Assembly (NCBI GenBank): GCA_021018995.1
Contig: CM037585.1
Span: 128,827,291 to 128,891,290, forward strand
Source of the DNA: Chloranthus sessilifolius
Lineage: Eukaryota; Streptophyta; Magnoliopsida; Chloranthales; Chloranthaceae
Direction: 5' to 3'
Length of the DNA stretch: 64,000 nucleotides
Shown: positions 11,701 through 21,125 of the stretch, piece after piece
Numbering within the stretch: position 1 is the first letter of the stretch
How the letters are laid out: the number at the start of each line of letters is the position of its first letter
Position numbers and translations under genes: made by a program
Notes under the pieces: generated by a model
The model's database searches: none
The model's input: the letters and a program-made list of their open reading frames with translations, nothing else
What the model was told of the DNA's origin: nothing

Positions 11701-12851
11701 AATAAGACTATTAGTGGCAGTTTTTTACAGCAAAAAACTGCCACTATTAACAAAAAAACTATTAAGCCTATTAGCGGCAAGGGTATTAGAAGCAGCTTTT
11801 TTGTTAATAGTGGCAGTTTTTGGCCGCCTCTAATAGTCTTATTTTTTGTAGTGTTATTATTACATATAAATGGGCTGTAATATTGTATAGTCCTTCATTA
11901 ACCCATTAACATTGTATACACAGACCAAAAAAATTCACAAAGGATTGCTAAGTTACAGAGAGCTTACAACTGATCAGAATCGAATGGAGAAATAGGACTC
12001 GTAAAGCCGGCCCTTAATAGATGGGATAAGGCTGTGATGATGATAATAACACATGGACAAATAAGACCTTTACTTTTGAGATTTGAATTTTCGGTGTTCA
12101 GGCGGCCTCACAATTATGGGAATGTGTTGGAGTCTCCTTTATCTAAAGCCCATTGCAAACTCACAAATTGTCATTTCAAGAAATAATAAATGGGGCTTCT
12201 CCTTGCCATCATCTGACAACATTGTTGTTATTGGACGGCAAAGAGTAGCCCGTGTTTCCCTGATCACAGCTTTTCCTTGAGGTTCTTTGAAAAACTACTC
12301 GCATTACATCTTCTCAGTAATCACACAATAGAGCAACCAAAATCCAAAACTCATCTACGAGAATATGTTTTTTCATAAAACATCGCAATGGTAATCTATT
12401 GGTGATGGATTGGATTATCCAGTAAAGAAAAATAAACTAGAGATAAGGGCTTCTCGATCACAAAATCCAATATGTATTATTCTTTTGACACCTCCCTCAA
12501 TCACTAAACTTTTCCCAGGCTGATTATGTACTGGGCGACAATCCGATGAAGATGAGCTACCTTGTGGGGTATGGGAGCAAATATCCACTTCAGGTGCACC
12601 ACAGAGGAGCCTCGATACCAGCAAATGCCAACACAGGTTGCGATGGTTTCCAATGGCTGAATTCGACCAATCCCAACCCCAATGTTGCTGTAGGGGCGCT
12701 GGTGGGTGGGCCTTTCCTAAACGACACATACATAGACAACCGTAACAATTCCATGCAAAATGAACCCAGCACTTACAACAGTGCCGTTATCTCAGCACTC
12801 CTCTCCAGTTTGGTCACCACCTCTTCAGTGCCTCTGTCTTTCACCCAGTAA
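1181..12851 (+). CDS. Membrane-anchored GH9 endo-beta-1,4-glucanase (six exons)
   Basis: The exons are 1181-1391, 2930-3213, 6540-6977, 9758-9905, 10502-10668 and 12519-12851. All introns are GT-AG and the phases join exactly, giving 1581 nt and 526 residues. Residues 12-31 are one hydrophobic segment followed by RRR, so the protein is probably a type II membrane protein with its catalytic domain in the Golgi lumen or at the wall side. The GH9 domain runs from about residue 53 to the end. Visible motifs are DAGDH (103-107, catalytic base region), VHHRGASIP (442-450) and the C-terminal block with D485, D489 and the catalytic acid E498 in NEPSTYNSA. There is no C-terminal cellulose-binding module, so it is a class B-type enzyme. 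The short anchor plus PVPGPPG linker resembles Arabidopsis GH9B5/GH9B7 rather than KORRIGAN, which has a longer cytosolic tail. Family role: hydrolysis of internal beta-1,4-glucan bonds during wall assembly or remodelling. No frameshift or lost key residue is seen. Confidence 0.93.
1832..2195. repeat. Diverged tandem duplication in GH9 intron 1
   Basis: Two copies about 190 bp apart start at 1832 and 2022. Each opens with AATGCCAACATGGC, then CTGTTCCCCCCTAAG and a CCATATG box, and each later contains ACTGTTCATTTTAAACT. The copies have diverged by substitutions and small indels, so the duplication is not recent. It lies wholly within intron 1 (1392-2929). Confidence 0.6.
2706..2746. repeat. 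(GA)n microsatellite, GH9 intron 1
   Basis: An uninterrupted GA run of about 20 units follows a short (AT)n stretch and a small palindrome (AGTCCATATATA / TATATGGACT) at about 2676-2703. It lies about 180 bp upstream of exon 2 and is likely length-variable. Confidence 0.9.
3214..4561. other. 5' part of GH9 intron 2, no gene
   Basis: This AT-rich intron DNA contains the dispersed repeat fragment at 3829-3890, a stretch near 3900-4020 with AATTCGG-type words that recur near 34.75-35.0 kb, and a short (AT)n at 4248-4267. No coding potential is supported. Confidence 0.5.
3829..3890 (+). repeat. Dispersed repeat fragment with CAGCCTTATCCC core
   Basis: A short block with CATCACAGCCTTATCCCAT and GGGTTGGCTTTGCGAG lies in GH9 intron 2. 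A related block in the opposite orientation lies at about 11999-12052 in intron 5. The pair could anneal in one pre-mRNA. The parent family is not identified. Confidence 0.45.
4562..4735 (-). pseudogene. Non-LTR retrotransposon fragment (C-terminal tail of an RTE-type ORF)
   Basis: The reverse strand reads RWFGHVRRRP, then APVQ-like residues, then GSRRRGRPVKSW. This is the characteristic end of plant RTE-class LINE polyproteins (RWxGHVxRRP ... RRGRPxxTW). Only about 55 residues remain and no upstream reverse transcriptase is present, so this is a truncated relic inside GH9 intron 2. Confidence 0.6.
4951..5284. repeat. About 50-bp direct repeat flanking the SINE
   Basis: The sequence ACAAATTTACAGAGTTAGGA...CTAAGCTAATGTCTAGTATCAAATAAT occurs before the SINE (about 4945-4993) and again after it (about 5228-5276) with few differences. 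This is much longer than a SINE target duplication, so a local duplication probably existed first and the SINE landed at its junction. Confidence 0.65.
5005..5212 (+). mobile_element. tRNA-derived SINE in GH9 intron 2
   Basis: The element begins CCTCAAGGGGTTAGGTGAGCTGG, has a clear RNA polymerase III box B (GAGTTCGAATCCCC, about 5071-5084) and an A-box-like stretch about 40 bp upstream, and ends in an A-rich tail (TTATAAAAAAAAATAAAA). The flanks TATAACAAAT and TACAACAAAT look like a target-site duplication with one mismatch. The tRNA of origin and the family name are not assigned. Confidence 0.6.
6187..6262. repeat. Short tandem duplication in GH9 intron 2
   Basis: The string CCACCTTGAATCAGGATGTT, followed by CTTACCTAGACGC, appears twice in a row with a period of about 40 bp. 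The copies are nearly identical, so the event looks recent. It lies about 280 bp upstream of exon 3. Confidence 0.75.
6978..9757. other. GH9 intron 3, no gene
   Basis: The 2.78-kb intron is AT-rich. Positions about 7700-7900 hold a GGCC-rich repeat (GGCCTGGCACTG, GGCCTAAGGGCAGGCC, GAGGCCTAAAAATCATGCCC) resembling the one at 300-665. The remainder shows only A-rich and T-rich runs and no convincing reading frame. Confidence 0.5.
11384..11480. repeat. Three-copy tandem repeat in GH9 intron 5
   Basis: The phrase TATCATGTGAATCAAAATCT occurs three times, at about 11388, 11429 and 11459, with spacing that varies between copies. No element boundaries are visible. Confidence 0.6.
11691..11853. mobile_element. 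CACTA-type MITE in GH9 intron 5
   Basis: This 163-bp element is bounded by matching inverted ends of about 24 bp (CACTACAAAAAATAAGACTA... and its complement ending TTTTTTGTAGTG). It is flanked by the 3-bp duplication TTA (11688-11690 and 11854-11856). CACTA ends with a 3-bp target duplication are the signature of En/Spm elements. Inside are further inverted motifs (AGTGGCAGTTTTTT and complement), so the whole element can fold into a nested hairpin. It has no coding capacity. Confidence 0.88.
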
Positions 12852-12965
12852 AGCTCACATTACCCATCTTGTGTACCATATGAATACGTGTGTACGAGTA
12901 TATTATTCTGTTTGATGTCCTCGCCGCCCTCATGAGCAATCTAGTTTGTAAAAGAGTTACAATTT

Positions 12966-13140
12966 GGTCATTTTGTTGTAGTTTGAAGGGCAATGTGGAT
13001 TGGTTATATATACGGATCGATGATTAATTTGCATTGTGTCCAAGCTTTTATTTGGTCATTTTGTTGTAATTTGAAGGGCAGTGTGTATTGGTTATATTTG
13101 TATCGATGATTAATTTGCATTGTGTCCAAGATTTTATTTA
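12966..13140. repeat. Tandem duplication just downstream of the GH9 stop codon
   Basis: Two copies with a period of about 85 bp carry GTCATTTTGTTGTA, TTTGAAGGGCA, ATTGGTTATAT and GATGATTAATTTGCATTGTG. They start about 120 bp after the stop codon and probably lie in the 3' UTR or polyadenylation region. A short (TTTA)n run follows at about 13136-13154. Confidence 0.75.
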
Positions 13141-13254
13141 TTTATTTATTTATAGTGTTTTTTGAATTTTTTGTTCTGTAAAATTATCTGGGGTAAACAG
13201 CTGCTCATAGATTGACTGCTCTCAATTCCAGTTGTATGATATTTTGCTGATCAG

Positions 13255-13810
13255 GCAGTGGTAGGAGGTGATAGTCGATCCTCTCCCTCTCATACGCATG
13301 GGGCCTTGTGCACTAGAGGGTGCACAGTGATCTCCTACGTCTAAAAGGGTAGGCCTAGGGTGTTGCTTCGGCAATGCTGTGTGTCACCCAAGGTGAGGTT
13401 GTCATGTTCCCGAGCTATGCGTCATGGTGCACATGGGTTGGTTATGAGGGAGGCACTCGAGGGTTACGTGGGACATTGTGGTGCATGTTGGCTGAGAGCC
13501 GGATGCTGATGTGTGTTGGTTGCGTGGGTCACACATAATGGTGGACTTGGTTCAGTATGACGACAAGACATGTTGGAATGGAACGACAAGAGGAGCCGTA
13601 TACTATTGTCGCGGGCGAGATACTAGTGTAGGGCACAAGGTGAAGCTTGAGCAGGCCAAACAAGATGCTAAGTTGTTGGCATGTGTGCCGTAGGAGGTAC
13701 GATGTGTTGGTAGGCTAGGCCTTGGTAAGAAGATAACTATGAACGGGAGTTTCCGTCCTCTAAGCAGGTGGTATCAAAGTTGATAGAGGGTTAGGGTGGC
13801 CTCGTTGTTG
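13255..13810 (+). mobile_element. LTR end with primer-binding site (copy 1 of a family seen again at 36.6 kb)
   Basis: A GC-rich block from about 13340 matches 36690-37150 over most of its length: shared GTAGGCCTAG, GCTGTGTGTCACCC, CACTCGAGGG, GGTGGACTT and GGGAGTTxCxGTCCTCTAAGC. It ends in GGTGGTATCAAAGTTG, which resembles a primer-binding site for initiator tRNA-Met (TGGTATCAGAGC). That identifies it as the 3' part of a + strand LTR plus the start of the internal region. No pol sequence follows, so this is a truncated copy. Confidence 0.6.
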
Positions 13811-16290
13811 TGGCAATGAGGCTCCGCACGGGATCTGTGGGTGGCATTTCCCTTGTATATTCTTGGAGGGTTTCTATATTTGTTTTTTTTATGTGTGGTT
13901 TATTTTGTACAGGGAAACCGAGTCATTTGCAATCTAGAATTTGAGCGTGTTACTATTTTTCAGACTTGGCACTATTTTTCATTGAGTGTGTCATGTGATG
14001 GGAAGGACCTGATCTGAAGATCTGTTGGGTCATCATGGAAGAAACATCTTCATTGTGAGATTAAAAGCAGTCAAACGCCTTTAAACGCTATGGATCTTCA
14101 CATCGGGTCTTTTGCATCACATGGCACGCTTGATGAAAATTAGTAGCACAATCTAGATGAACGGAGCGATTACCCTATACCAGCTATTATTTTTCATTAG
14201 TGGGAAGTTAATCTACTCAAGGCTTTAAAATCTCAGTACCAATATCAATACAAGATGGCCGACCGTTCGGACATCTCAATTGATGACAAGGAGTGCCAGC
14301 TGAATTAGCATATGTTTCATCATTTGCTGTAATTTCAGATTTTCTATTTATACATTTATATGTACTAGTAAATAGTTGCACGTACGGTAAAAAAGAATAA
14401 TTTGAAAAAAAATAAAAAATTAAATAATTACATGTAATTATTATTGACAGATTAATAAGTGTTAAATATTAAACTCATTTTATACGTTCATGTATGTGCC
14501 ATAGCGTTAAATTTTCAGTTTAGAATAGCCGTAACCAAAACAATCGGTTCGGTTTTGATTCTTTATTTTTTTCCCCCGAAACTGAACCGAATCCAAATAT
14601 TTCAGTTTATTTTTCGGTTCAATTCGTTACGGTTTTGATTTATTTTTTTGCACACATCTAAATGAGCATCCTTAAAATCACATTGGAGCGGGATATTTTG
14701 CATGTGATTTAGAGTTACTTTTGGGATTGTGTGCCACATAAAATAAAAATTGATTGTCTGATGGTATTCTCATGATTGCAAAATTATTTTGAAATGTGTG
14801 CCATGCGGAATCAATATTAGACCCATTGATGGTAGGCCATCAAAATGATCTGAAGATCTATTTTGTGAAAGGTTGAGAGGAATATTAATTTCCATAGTCA
14901 ATGATTTGAAGTTTTGAACATGTGAATTGTGGATTGAGAAGAAGAAACGTGAGTTATAAATAAGATATCTCTTATAATATCGTCAATTGAATCGGATGAA
15001 CATTCTTGGATCAATTCTCCTCACCGACATTTATGGGAACCTATCGTTTTATTGGCCATTCACTATAATCAAGATATGACTTACACATATTTATATGGAT
15101 CATGATCCCTTTGAACTCCTATTGGTAAGAGGCTCTTTTATAAGCTTAATCTCACGAAGCCATTGACGACTCAATAACCTAATCTATTTATAGTTAGAAA
15201 CTTTGATAATAATGAGATAAAATAAGGATGAGGATACGGGTTGGAAGTTTAATTTTATTATTTATGATAAAAGTTATTATTAGAGTCCTTCAATCGTTTA
15301 TCTTAAAATTAGACGGGCTTTGACTATATTGAATTTGATGATAATGACATGTTTTCGGCTAGTCTTTGGCACCAAAGATCTTTACATCATAGCCTTTAAA
15401 TCAGACGGCTCAAATAGTGTTACACACCGATACCATCTTTAAAAAAATAACATAATGTGTTATGGTACCAAATTTTTGGGACACTTTTTGGGATGTGTGC
15501 CTCGTAAAATAGAAAACTGACCGATTGATAGAATGTTCATGATCTAAAAATTTGTGATGTGAAAGATTAAGATGAAAAACTATCTCTATCGTCTGATTCA
15601 AAAGTAATCAATGCATGCCAGCATGAAAGAGATGGAGTAAGATCACAATTGCATGGATGTAAATAATAATACTCTTGTCTAACTCTAAAGGAAGAGAATC
15701 CTATTACAGTAATATATATAATTGGATCATACGCAAATAGAGAAAAATAGGGAGAAACATGAAAACAAAACTTGTTATATGAGTTAAAAAAGGAACCGAC
15801 TTGTTATATGAGTTAAAAAAGGAACCGACTAATTTTCGGAAATATAAGGTAAATAAGGAACAATCTACGGGTAGATTGAATTAAAAGAAGGTATTTTGTT
15901 CCTAAATTGTGGAAACAGAAAATTTACAAAAATTGGGGGTCATTTGCAAAACTTTGTTAATTAGAAGTCAAATTTCGCAAAACGCTGTTTTCGGAAGATG
16001 CGAGAGGGAGACAAACAGATTTATTCGATTAGGAGAGTTCCAAAAAGTTATAAAATATATCATAATTTAATTAAAAGAGTAGTTATAGAAAGTTATAAAA
16101 TATAGGGATATATAAAGAAGAATATGAGGGTAGATAGAGTACCTTAAGAGTATTTTGTTCCTAAAGTGTGGAAACACTAAAATTGATAGAAGCCATTCGT
16201 GCTTTTATGTAGTAGTAAGGATAATAGTTATTCATACAATTAGTTTAAACTTTATATCATGTTGTTAGTTTGTCAATTTGCATTATATAT
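13811..16290. other. Intergenic AT-rich DNA, no gene
   Basis: No coding region is supported. A 34-bp phrase (ACTTGTTATATGAGTTAAAAAAGGAACCG) is repeated in tandem at about 15770-15830. Phrases around GATCTGAAGATCTGTTGGG near 14.0 kb and GATCTGAAGATCTATTTTG near 14.85 kb suggest an old duplicated repeat. No element boundaries are visible. Confidence 0.4.
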
Positions 16291-16299
16291 ATATATATA

Positions 16300-16668
16300 T
16301 GGGAAAGGGTTCGTCCTCCAATGGAACACTGTGAGCATCCTCGAAGATCCTATATGGAGTTTCATGAAGCACTTTTAACACTGATGCCATGGGGTGCAAA
16401 GGTCCATTGCTTAGATTATCTTTGAATTTTTTTTTTTGAAAACTCATCTTTATCATATATTTATTTAGTAATAAAATTTGGACCTTTGAAACTAGTCTGA
16501 GTTTGACTTGTGCTCTAAAAATATTTTGTTGAATTGATCTAAGCAATGCACCAACCCTCCACGTGACACCAAAAATATCTTTTGAATGTCACGTGGAGCT
16601 CTATGTGTATCTTGAAGGACGGTCATCGTCCTCCATTAGAGGACCTAACTGGCTCTCGTATATACATA
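16300..16668. mobile_element. MITE-like element with long imperfect terminal inverted repeats
   Basis: The left end (GGTTCGTCCTCCAATGGA... to about 16360) is an imperfect inverted match of the right end (... CCTCCATTAGAGGACCTAAC, about 16600-16655). Both sides are flanked by TA repeats followed by GGGAAA. This gives terminal repeats of about 55-60 bp around a non-coding centre. The superfamily is not assigned because the exact ends lie within the TA repeats. Confidence 0.4.
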
Positions 16669-16742
16669 TATATGGGAAATGATTATATGACTCGAGTCAT
16701 GGGTTTAAATGATTATATGGCTTGAGTCACGGGACATATGCT

Positions 16743-16833
16743 CATGACTCTATCTCCCATTGGCTGCATGTCATATCAGGTGATTAAAAAGTCAACCTAA
16801 TATCACATGCAGTCAATGGTAGTTAGAGTCATG
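16743..16833. repeat. Foldback hairpin with about 34-bp arms
   Basis: CATGACTCTATCTCCCATTGG and following bases pair with the downstream complement (TCAATGGTAGTTAGAGTCATG), leaving a loop of about 20 bases. The arms match at most positions. It is directly followed by a long (AT)n run. It may be a small MITE or the hairpin part of one. Confidence 0.6.
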
Positions 16834-16838
16834 ATCAT

Positions 16839-16842
<4 letters not shown>

Positions 16843-16899
<57 letters not shown>
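16843..16899. repeat. (AT)n microsatellite
   Basis: An uninterrupted AT run of about 28 units separates the foldback hairpin from a different AT-rich sequence. Confidence 0.95.
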
Positions 16900-16900
<1 letters not shown>

Positions 16901-17095
16901 CCCAGACTGCTCTATGAACGACATGTGGCATGGGGCTTATTTTATTAATTAGAGTTAAAAATTTTAAAATATTTTAAAGGTTATATTCCCTTTCAGGCAT
17001 CATACTTGACTTTTTTAGAAGTTTTTTTTTTTCTCTCCCTTTTTTCAAGAAGTGTCGGACTTACTTTTTCAGGTTTATTTTACTAAAAAATGTGG

Positions 17096-17145
17096 GCCCT
17101 CGATAGCCAAGTGCTGGCACCTTGATAGTGGAGCTCTCACGACCT
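17096..17145. repeat. Two-unit fragment of the 22-bp minisatellite found at 26.1 and 33.9 kb
   Basis: CCTCGATAGCCAAGTGCTGGCA followed by CCTTGATAGTGGAGCTCTCA matches the 22-bp unit (consensus CCCCGGTAGCGAAGCGCTGACA) of the larger array. It lies next to the left inverted LTR-related block. Confidence 0.6.
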
Positions 17146-18159
17146 AAAATTTTATCCGATCTAAATGGCCTAAAATTTCGTATTATGGCATTGCACGCTT
17201 GTTAAGACGATAAACGAACATACATACAAATCATAACTCATCTTGAAAAATAAGATCGAAATATTTAAATAACAACTTATAATAATGATTCACAGTAAAA
17301 AAGAAAAGCGTAGACAACAATTAAGGTACTTTTCTAATCACGCATCTAAGATATAAAATAAACTAAAGTTTCAAGTAAGATAAAATCGTTTCATACGTAA
17401 ACCCATAAGAAGTATCAAAAAATGATTAAAATATGTCTCTCAATAAGAATAATAATGACTAGAACTAAAGAATTCTCTCAATGCTCATAGTAGTCCGTCA
17501 GATCTACTCCCTCATTTAGGTGATAGTCGACGTCCTCATCCCAATACACCGCATCAGGCATAGATGCCTTCACTTCCTTAATTGTGGAAAAATCTGGGTC
17601 CTTACTTGCAACTATTATATTTCGTGGGATGAATTTACTCAGTCGCGAAAACTCAATGGATTGCACAATCGATCCACCATAACTTACATAGGTGATCATG
17701 TGTGTAATCGCTTGAGTTACAGTGATTTATTTAAAATAAAATCAAGCATCTTTATAAAATTTTAAAAATATCTATGATCTCATAACATATCATATTAAAA
17801 CTGAAAGGCTATATCGTAGCAGAAATTATATATAATGCATCACTTTCTTATTTCTTTTCTTATCTGTCTCGTCAACTTAACATACGTGACATACCTTAAA
17901 TCTTATCATAGTTTTAAATGCCTACACAATGTACTTCACATCTCACTTAACTTACGTAAACGACTTATGTCAGGGCCGCTGCTTGAGCCTACCAAGTGAG
18001 ATCCACGTGTAGATAATCACCTAACCTTTGTATTATATCGTATACCACTATCCAGCCCAATGGGTTGCATGCATTAGTGTCCCCTTATATTCGAGACACC
18101 GTCGTATCGTAATGTCCTTAAGACTCGTTTTGATTGTAAACGTTATATAGAGATCCGAA
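17146..18159 (-). other. Sequence beyond the inverted LTR arm, probably retroelement-derived
   Basis: No recognisable gene is present. A 73-residue open stretch on the - strand (17478-17699) contains no domain I recognise. The block continues from the inverted LTR arm at 18160 without a visible junction, so it may be the internal or U5 region of a non-autonomous element in - orientation. Most of it is AT-rich. Confidence 0.3.
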
Positions 18160-18620
18160 ATTTCACAATGGCTGATTGCACGATCTTAGGCCGAACCATC
18201 ATATATCATGAACAATAAAAATATTATAAGGAACTAAAGGCGCCTTAAATAACGGAAGGAAAAAATTTTAAAAATATTAATGAATCGTAATAAAACTCAT
18301 GACAATTTTTCTTATTCTAATTATAAAGTCCAACATAATTAAAAGTTTAAGATATTTTTAATAAAACTACTAGCCAATCATTGTCTCATCCATTTGAAAC
18401 CAATAATATTAAAAGGAAATAAATAGCTAGGCTACGGAGCCTTCATCACCATCCATCTCAGGTTTCTGAACACCACATACAGTCTCATCACCATAAGTTC
18501 CTACGTTATCCTCAATTACATTTGTCTCATCTGGCCACCCATAGCAATAAGTTGTGTAAGTTTATACTTGTATGAATCAGATATGCAATCCATTAAAACA
18601 TTAGATATCAATCATTGATT
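18160..18620 (-). mobile_element. LTR-related arm in inverted orientation
   Basis: Read on the - strand, this segment matches 19335-19795 almost throughout: shared GGTGATGAAGGCT..GTAGCCTAGC, GAGACAATGATTGGCTAGTA, TTTTATTAAAAATAT and CAATCAGCCATTGTGA. It is the 3' portion of the same LTR family, placed head to head with the + strand copy about 715 bp away. Divergence is at the level of scattered substitutions and small indels. Confidence 0.7.
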
Positions 18621-18654
18621 TTTGAATGATAATTATCAGTATGCTCACGGATTG

Positions 18655-18820
18655 AAATCGATCAATCGAGTTTGATAAATCAACCAATTGATTTTCGAAT
18701 GATAATTTATTAAATGCTCATGGGTTAGAATCGATCGATCGATTCTGAAAAATCGATCAATTGAGTCTAACTAAAAAGGTTTTAAATTCTCTCGAGCAGG
18801 GAAATTGATCGATTGATTCT
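18655..18820. repeat. Cluster of ATCGAT-centred near-palindromes
   Basis: Words such as GATCAATCGAG, CAACCAATTGATT, GAATCGATCGATCGATTC, GATCAATTGAG and TTGATCGATTGATTC occur in quick succession between the two inverted LTR arms, probably within the 5' part of the + strand gypsy LTR. Similar clusters occur at 24.9-25.3, 26.4-26.6, 31.9-32.1 and 46.7-46.9 kb. Confidence 0.6.
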
Positions 18821-18984
18821 AGGCAGACACGTTCCATATTCAGTTATTTTTCAATAAGTTTGATTAAATGCTAAGGTTTATGTATAATGATTATGTTCTC
18901 ATGCACTTTAAATGTTTTACGATTATACACGAATTGCATGGTTAAGATACTTGAATGTGATGAAATGTTAAGCCATGATCGTGT

Positions 18985-19220
18985 TTGATTAGACCAAACG
19001 TCTTAAGAGGGACGGAGTCTAACTAACATTGAATAATAAGAAACATTAGACCTAACTCTTAAGATGGACAAAGTTTAACTAAACAATGAATAAAGAAGCA
19101 TTAGACCCAACGTCTTAAGAGGGACGGAGTCTAACTAAACAATAAATAAGGACGCATTAGACCCAACATCTTGAGAGAGGCGAAGTCTAAAAGTCAACGT
19201 CTTAAGAGGGACGAATAAAA
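18985..19220. repeat. Degenerate tandem repeat of about 55-60 bp in the gypsy LTR
   Basis: Four to five copies carry ATTAGACCCAACGTCTTAAG, then AGGGACGGAGTCTAACTAA and AACAATAAATAA. The copies differ by point changes and the last is truncated. It lies upstream of the LTR segment shared with the inverted arm. Confidence 0.75.
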
Positions 19221-19334
19221 GATAAACTTATGCAATACTGATATCCATGCTATGTCCAGTTCCTTACATCTTATTAAAATTATGCATGCCACAAGCACAC
19301 ACTCATGGATTATGGAAATATTTATATTGTGATA

Positions 19335-19799
19335 ATTGATATCCTATGTTTTAATGAATTACATGTCTGGTCTATACAAGTGTAAACTTACACCCTTATT
19401 TATGTGGGTAGTCAGATGAGACAGGTGTAACTGAGGATAACATATGGGTTTATGGTGATGAGACTGTACGTGATATTCAAGAACCTAAGATAGATGGTGA
19501 TGAAGGCTTTGTAGCCTAGCTATTTATTTCCTTTTAATATTATTAGTTTCAAATAGAAGAGACAATGATTGGCTAGTAGTTTTATTAAAAATATTTTAAG
19601 CTTTTAATTATGTTGGGCTTTATAATTGGAATAAGAAAAATGGTCATGAGTTTTATTGCGATTCATTAATGTTTTTTAAAAAAATTCTTCTGGTATTTAA
19701 GGCACCCTTAGTGCCTTTTAATGTTTTTATAGTTCATGATATGAGATGGTTCAGCCTATGATCATACAATCAGCCATTGTGAGATTTTGGGTTGCTACA
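19335..19799 (+). mobile_element. 3' part of the 5' LTR of a gypsy element
   Basis: The segment ends ...GGGTTGCTACA (ending at 19799, in CA as LTRs do) and is followed after one base by a primer-binding site. Its 5' limit is not sharp. The LTR probably extends left through the tandem repeat at 18985-19220 and perhaps the palindrome cluster, since the homologous inverted arm covers only the 3' part. Confidence 0.65.
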
Positions 19800-19801
19800 G
19801 T

Positions 19802-19813
19802 TGGTATCAAAGC
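19802..19813 (+). other. Primer-binding site, initiator tRNA-Met type
   Basis: TGGTATCAAAGC matches the usual plant TGGTATCAGAGC at all but one position and stands directly after the LTR end, upstream of the gag reading frame. Confidence 0.8.
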
Positions 19814-19828
19814 CTAAGGTGGATTCTT

Positions 19829-20909
19829 ATGTCGAGAAAATGTGGAACTAGAGTCTAATGTGGGTTTGATCGATTGCAGATGATGAACAAACACATTGAT
19901 ACGTTGACCTAGGCGATTGTGAATATCATCAATGCAACCAGAGCTCCAAATTCTCATCCTACCCCTACTCCTAGGTCGAAATTGGACGAATTCAGGAAGA
20001 ACCAACCGCATCACTTTAATGGAAAGGGATATAGTGCTGAGGCTATGAAATGAGTGCAGCAGATGGAGAAGATCTTTGATATGATGGAATGTAACGAGAT
20101 GACAAAGGTGAGATTGGCAATCGACAAACTTGAAGGAGATGCCACGAATTGGTGGAGACAATTGAAAGATGCGACTCGTGTTGAAGAGCCCGAATATGTT
20201 TGGGATTGGGACGAATTCATGAAGGTATTTTATGATAAGTATTACCCTCAAAGTGTCTAGGAAACGAAGATAGATGAACTCCTGAACCTTCAGCAGGGAG
20301 AGATGACCGTAGACGCTTACGCCAAGATCTTTACGATTACGAAACTGAGTCAGTTTGCACCTATCATGATTTCTGATGAGAACTTTGAACTCAGGAGGTT
20401 TAAGAGGGGTTTGAGGCCCCAGATCAGGAAATTGGTGGTTGGACACCGATATGATTCATATAAGGATTTGATTGATAGGTGTTATACCATCGAGAGAGAA
20501 CTGAAGGTGACTCCTACGACTAGTAATGTTGGCCAAAGCTCGGCTAGTAACTTTCAATCTAGTCGCAGAGATTAAGTGTTTTCGAAATCGAACACAAGAT
20601 CGGAGAGTAGGACCACGCCTTACTCAAGACCGACATTCTCTCAGCAAAGCAAGAGTGTCTCTGCAGTAGCATTGATTGCGAAGACTATCCTGATTTGTAT
20701 CACATGTGGCAAGAATCATTATGGCGCCTGCCTGAGAGGATTGAGTGCTTGTTTCAATTGTGAACAACAAGGGCATAAAGTAGTCGAGTGCAGAATGCCT
20801 AGGAAGTCGTCCGGATTGAGGACTACGACTTCGACGACGATTACGGTTAATGGGTGCGTGTATATCCTATCTGACGCTGACGCAAAAACTTTAGATGATG
20901 TCATCCAGG
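19829..20909 (+). pseudogene. gag: Ty3/gypsy gag (Del/Tekay-like chromovirus), five in-frame stops
   Basis: A single frame from the ATG at 19829 runs to 20909 with no frameshift. Stops occur only at 19856, 19910, 20051, 20258 and 20573. It encodes the retrotransposon gag domain (HHFNGKGYSAEAMK, then a DATNWWRQL block, then FxKxYYPQSV) and a CCHC zinc knuckle (CFNCEQQGHKVVEC, coded at about 20753-20794). Most of the stops fit C-to-T or G-to-A changes of Gln or Trp codons, the pattern of methylated-cytosine decay. The product would be the capsid protein. It is followed by protease and pol in the usual gypsy order. Confidence 0.85.
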
Positions 20910-21125
20910 GTATGTTTTATTAAAATTCATAACTACTTTATTTCATACCTATATATGTAGTAATGCCATGCATATTAATTTAAGTAAAATGAATCGTTTT
21001 TCAGAAATGTTTGCCTTAAAAATATATATATGGGAATTAATATTACCTTGTAGACATTAACTTTTTAATGGAATGATAATTATTATGCTAAATAATTTAA
21101 ATTGCTATATATCTTGGATCCTCAG
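20910..21125 (+). other. Candidate spliceosomal intron between gag and protease
   Basis: The coding similarity stops at DDVIQ and resumes at GSMLINGLFAHVLLDSG. Between them are 216 bp of AT-rich, stop-containing DNA beginning GTATGT and ending CCTCAG. Joining the flanks at GT-AG rebuilds a phase-1 glycine codon (G|GT) and continues the same frame. The usual elements of this group have no extra sequence here, so it is either an intron gained by the element or an insertion that happens to fit splice rules. Confidence 0.55.

Noticed and set aside
12415-12729. 104-codon antisense frame over GH9 exon 6
   Set aside because: It is a shadow of a strongly conserved coding exon on the + strand.
17478-17699. 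73-codon - strand frame with an acidic, regular-looking peptide
   Set aside because: No domain is recognised, and it lies in sequence contiguous with an LTR fragment; kept only as a remark.
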